From Pedosphaera sp. (GTDB lineage: Bacteria > Verrucomicrobiota > Verrucomicrobiae > Limisphaerales > Pedosphaeraceae): DNA of 9,429 bases. The stretch is taken from the NCBI GenBank assembly GCA_028293265.1, contig JAQGPB010000159.1, forward strand, positions 1 to 9,429, given 5' to 3'. The notes under the pieces were generated by a model, which made no database searches, had not been told where the DNA came from, and saw only the letters and a list, made by a program, of their open reading frames with translations. This document shows, one piece after another, positions 7,956 to 9,429 of the stretch. Both the position numbers and the translations under genes were made by a program. The stretch's first letter is position 1. Every line of letters begins with the position of its first letter.

Positions 7956-8632
7956 GGCGCGGCCTCGTCGCTCAAGGAATAACCGACGCCGCGCACGGTG
8001 CGGATCAGCTTCTGCGGATGGGCCGCATCCACCTTGCTGCGCAAGTGCTGCACATACACATCCACGATGTTGGTCAGCCCTTCAAAACTTTGGTCCCACA
8101 CATGCTCGATGATCATGGTGCGCGACAGCACCCGGCCCGCGTTGGCCGCGAGATATTCCAGCAGGCTGTATTCCTTGGAGGTCAGTTCAATCCGTTTCCC
8201 GGCGCGGCGCACCTGTTGCGCGAGACGGTCCACCTCCAGGTCGCCCACGCGCAAAACGCTCGAACGGTCCGTGGCCCCGCGTCGCAGCAGCGCCTTGACG
8301 CGCACGAGCAATTCCGCAAAGGCAAACGGCTTGGTCAGGTAATCGTCCGCGCCCGCCTCGAAATTGGCCACCTTCTCCGCCGTGCCGTCGCGCGCGGTCA
8401 GCACCAGCACCGGCGTCTGGGAATTTTGGCGGCGGAAACGCTTGAGCACCTCGGTGCCGTTGAGGCCTGGCAGCATCAGGTCGAGCACCAGCAGATCGTA
8501 ATGATACGCGCTCGCCATGTCCCATCCGGCCTGGCCGTCGTGGGCCATGTCCACCGCGAAGCGCTCGGCCCGCAGCCCGCGGGCCACAAATTCCGCCACC
8601 TTCTTCTCATCTTCGATCAGCAAAATGCGCAT
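7952..8632 (-). CDS. OmpR/PhoB-family response regulator
   Basis: This 226-residue DNA-binding regulator should be phosphorylated by the adjacent kinase. The receiver domain (about 1-115) has the acidic pocket E7-D8, phospho-acceptor D51 (LLVLDLMLPGLNG), switch T79 and K101 in the LTKPF motif. The C-terminal winged helix (about 126-220) carries the typical LTSKEYSLLEYLA (150-162), the NIVDVYVQHLRSKVD stretch (188-202) and the terminal RTVRGVGYSL (211-220). I chose the ATG giving MRILLIEDEK because that is where this family normally begins. An in-frame ATG at 8666-8668 adds MQGWSIGLGYQR and has a plausible AGGGGG site just upstream, so the longer form cannot be excluded. As the first gene of the operon, it likely autoregulates. 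The divergent gene starting at 9314 is a possible second target. Confidence 0.93.
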   Translation of the reverse strand: MRILLIEDEKKVAEFVARGLRAERFAVDMAHDGQAGWDMASAYHYDLLVLDLMLPGLNGTEVLKRFRRQNSQTPVLVLTARDGTAEKVANFEAGADDYLTKPFAFAELLVRVKALLRRGATDRSSVLRVGDLEVDRLAQQVRRAGKRIELTSKEYSLLEYLAANAGRVLSRTMIIEHVWDQSFEGLTNIVDVYVQHLRSKVDAAHPQKLIRTVRGVGYSLSDEAAP

Positions 8633-8756
8633 ACGTTGGTAACCTAACCCAATTGACCACCCCTGCATTAAGTCCCCCTGAATGAAACATTAAAATCCGT
8701 TCAGAATGCCGGAATTTATCATTTCGACCTGCCGCGAGCATTTTTCTTCAGCCGCA

Positions 8757-8775
8757 ACCGGCTGGCCAAGCCGGT
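8757..8775. repeat. 7-bp hairpin upstream of the regulator gene
   Basis: ACCGGCT (8757-8763) pairs perfectly with AGCCGGT (8769-8775) across a 5-nt loop. It lies 125 nt upstream of the regulator start. No T-run adjoins it; the nearest (8787-8791) is 11 nt away on the plus strand, so termination is not well supported. It could be an operator or part of the repeat block that follows. Confidence 0.35.
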
Positions 8776-8796
8776 GTGCGTCCCGGTTTTTGCGTC

Positions 8797-8915
8797 GGTG
8801 CGCGGACTGATGGTTTCTGAAATATTAAACGGGAAATCACTTGCCTTAACGCTGTTGAGCCAGAGGCTCGACGCTACACCCGTTTAAGAATTCAAAGACC
8901 ATGAGTCCGCGCACC
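8797..8915. repeat. Nested inverted-repeat element
   Basis: Arm 8797-8833 is matched at 32 of 37 positions by the reverse complement of 8879-8915; both read GGTGCGCGGACT at the outer end and TTAAACGGG at the inner end. The 45-nt loop holds a second hairpin, 8853-8861 with 8865-8873 (core GAGCC-AGA-GGCTC). As RNA it would form a long stem with an internal stem-loop. No open frame of its own and no target duplication were seen. A MITE-like or REP-type dispersed repeat is the likeliest reading; a structured RNA or a transcription-attenuating hairpin is possible. Confidence 0.55.
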
Positions 8916-9001
8916 AGGAAGCGGGCATCCGACGCTCTGCGGCGCGCCCATCGGAGTTGCAAGAAATTGAGATGCGCGCTCAAGCCACAAAATCCGTAAC
9001 C

Positions 9002-9023
9002 TGAATATGACATGTCTGATTCA
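9002..9023. promoter_or_regulatory. Operator-like dyad
   Basis: The 22-nt stretch from TGAAT to ATTCA is symmetric at 9 of 11 base pairs about its centre, with a perfect GACATGTC core (9009-9016). It lies within the decayed upstream copy; the equivalent bases before the intact gene (9212-9233) have lost most of this symmetry. A dimeric regulator site is plausible but not demonstrated. Confidence 0.35.
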
Positions 9024-9040
9024 ATGCTGTAACATCCGAG

Positions 9041-9056
9041 GTGTATCGTAATACAC
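9041..9056. promoter_or_regulatory. Small perfect dyad GTGTAT-CGTA-ATACAC
   Basis: Perfect 6-bp inverted halves flank a 4-nt centre, and one wobble pair and one A-T pair extend the outside. It could be a regulator site or a hairpin. It has no counterpart at the aligned place in front of the intact downstream gene. Confidence 0.3.
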
Positions 9057-9262
9057 TTGGAAAGGAAGCAATCTGAATAGGAACAACCTGACAACCAACC
9101 CGACAGCTTGCCATGATATGGGAAAAGGAAAACGACGCAACCCATCGGTTCTCGACGGCGCAATCTTGCTGCACGATGTGCCCAACCACGTTCCAATTCC
9201 AAACCGTAACCTAAATGTCACATGCCGGACACACTCCTGTCACTTTTGCTTTTTAAGGTGGT

Positions 9263-9290
9263 TGCATTGATCGCAAAACAAACGTATAAA
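9263..9290 (+). promoter_or_regulatory. Candidate promoter of the right-hand gene
   Basis: TATAAA (9285-9290) matches the sigma-70 -10 consensus at 5 of 6 positions. TTGCAT (9263-9268), a weak -35 matching at 3 of 6, lies 16 nt upstream. The start codon would be about 24 nt downstream of the -10 hexamer. GGTTGC (9260-9265) and GCAACC (9292-9297) form an inverted repeat bracketing the promoter, which might be an operator. No Shine-Dalgarno site precedes the ATG. Confidence 0.4.
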
Positions 9291-9313
9291 CGCAACCTAA
9301 CAACTTGAATACG

Positions 9314-9429
9314 ATGATGAAACGACGCAATCAATGGATTCTCAACGGCGCGGGTTTGCTGGCCGCCGTGGCTATGACCAACACGGCCCACGCGCAATCG
9401 TCCGACCGGCTGTTGGACGCCCTGATCAA
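9314..9429 (+). CDS. Exported, porin-like protein, N-terminal fragment
   Basis: Only the first 38 codons lie in the window; the gene runs off the right edge. The peptide has a clear signal sequence: basic start MMKRRNQ, hydrophobic core (about 9-22) and an AHA cleavage motif at 25-27. The mature protein would begin QSSDRLLDALI. In my recollection this start, a Gln-Ser-Ser followed by a short helix predicted to be a membrane-distal SLH/coiled-coil-like segment, is typical of verrucomicrobial outer-membrane porin-like proteins. With so little sequence, the product name is tentative, though export is well supported. Two adjacent ATG codons (9314, 9317) could start it. It is divergent from the efflux regulators, and a degraded copy of its 5' end lies about 190-210 nt upstream. 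Confidence 0.6.
   Translation, partial: MMKRRNQWILNGAGLLAAVAMTNTAHAQSSDRLLDALI

Larger units (their letters stand above)
8994..9170 (+). pseudogene. Decayed duplicate of the right-hand gene's leader and 5' coding end
   Basis: Three blocks match the downstream gene in the same order. Positions 8994-9014 match 9204-9224 (17 of 21). Positions 9085-9096 match 9294-9305 (10 of 12). Positions 9131-9170 match 9321-9360 (31 of 40), which covers codons 3-16 of the right-hand gene. Offsets are 210, 209 and 190 nt, so one indel of about 20 nt lies just before the coding part. The two ATG codons of the intact copy align with AAAGGA, and the TATAAA of its candidate promoter aligns with AATAGG. The copy therefore looks non-functional. 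An ATG at 9118 does open a 45-codon reading frame through the same stretch (MGKGKRRNPSVLDG...), so translation as an unrelated small peptide cannot be excluded. Confidence 0.55.
8633..9313. other. Divergent intergenic region between regulator and right-hand gene
   Basis: This 681-nt stretch separates two divergent genes and must hold the promoters for both. I could not identify a convincing promoter for the regulator operon; AT-rich sequence lies at about 8678-8730. Going rightwards it contains a 7-bp hairpin (8757-8775), a nested inverted repeat (8797-8915), a decayed copy of the right-hand gene's 5' region (8994-9170), and that gene's own leader (9204-9313). A 118-codon minus-strand open frame (8846-9202) overlaps these repeats and is probably not a gene. 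Confidence 0.6.

Noticed and set aside
8769..8791. Hairpin at 8757-8775 plus TTTTT at 8787-8791 as a plus-strand terminator
   Set aside because: The T-run starts 11 nt after the stem, and no plus-strand gene ends nearby.
8846..9202. 118-codon minus-strand open frame in the divergent intergenic region
   Set aside because: It reads through one arm of the nested inverted repeat and the decayed duplicate, has no recognisable domain, and would place a gene over the leader of the right-hand gene.
1..9429. CRISPR array, tRNA, rRNA, transposase or phage genes
   Set aside because: Looked for repeat-spacer periodicity, cloverleaf-like sequence and transposase or integrase motifs; none was recognised.

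Overview
The window carries one tripartite efflux (RND) operon together with its own two-component system, all on the minus strand, and the first 38 codons of a divergently transcribed gene at the right edge. The organism is most likely a Verrucomicrobiota bacterium, perhaps from a Pedosphaera-like lineage. The basis for this is the partial right-hand protein, whose signal peptide and the following QSSDRLLDALI stretch resemble verrucomicrobial porin-like proteins. High-GC coding sequence and repeat-rich intergenic DNA agree with that. The taxonomic call is an inference from recall, not a database result.

Layout, read in the direction of transcription (right to left): OmpR-type response regulator (7952-8632), HAMP-containing sensor histidine kinase (6513-7955), periplasmic adaptor (5267-6523), a 286-nt gap filled by a foldable repeat, RND transporter (1813-4980), TolC-type outer-membrane factor (530-1816). 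Regulator and kinase overlap by 4 nt, kinase and adaptor by 11 nt, transporter and outer-membrane factor by 4 nt, so translation is probably coupled within each block. The adaptor, RND pump and outer-membrane channel together would form a complete cytoplasm/periplasm-to-outside pump. The kinase would sense an envelope or periplasmic signal and the regulator would control this operon, and possibly the divergent gene as well.

The three non-coding regions are not empty. Bases 1-529 hold short 15-nt-spaced repeats, several hairpins and a weak terminator candidate for the operon. The gap at 4981-5266 contains a ~225-bp element with inverted ends and three internal hairpins. The 681-nt region between the regulator and the divergent gene (8633-9313) contains a 119-nt nested inverted repeat, two operator-like dyads, and a decayed copy of the leader and 5' coding end of the right-hand gene.

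I found no rRNA, tRNA, CRISPR array, transposase or toxin-antitoxin gene. The pump is ordinary in architecture. Its TM4/TM10 charge network departs from the AcrB pattern (Asp-Asn instead of Asp-Asp, Ser instead of Lys). The unusual material is mainly in the intergenic repeats and in the duplicated 5' gene end.
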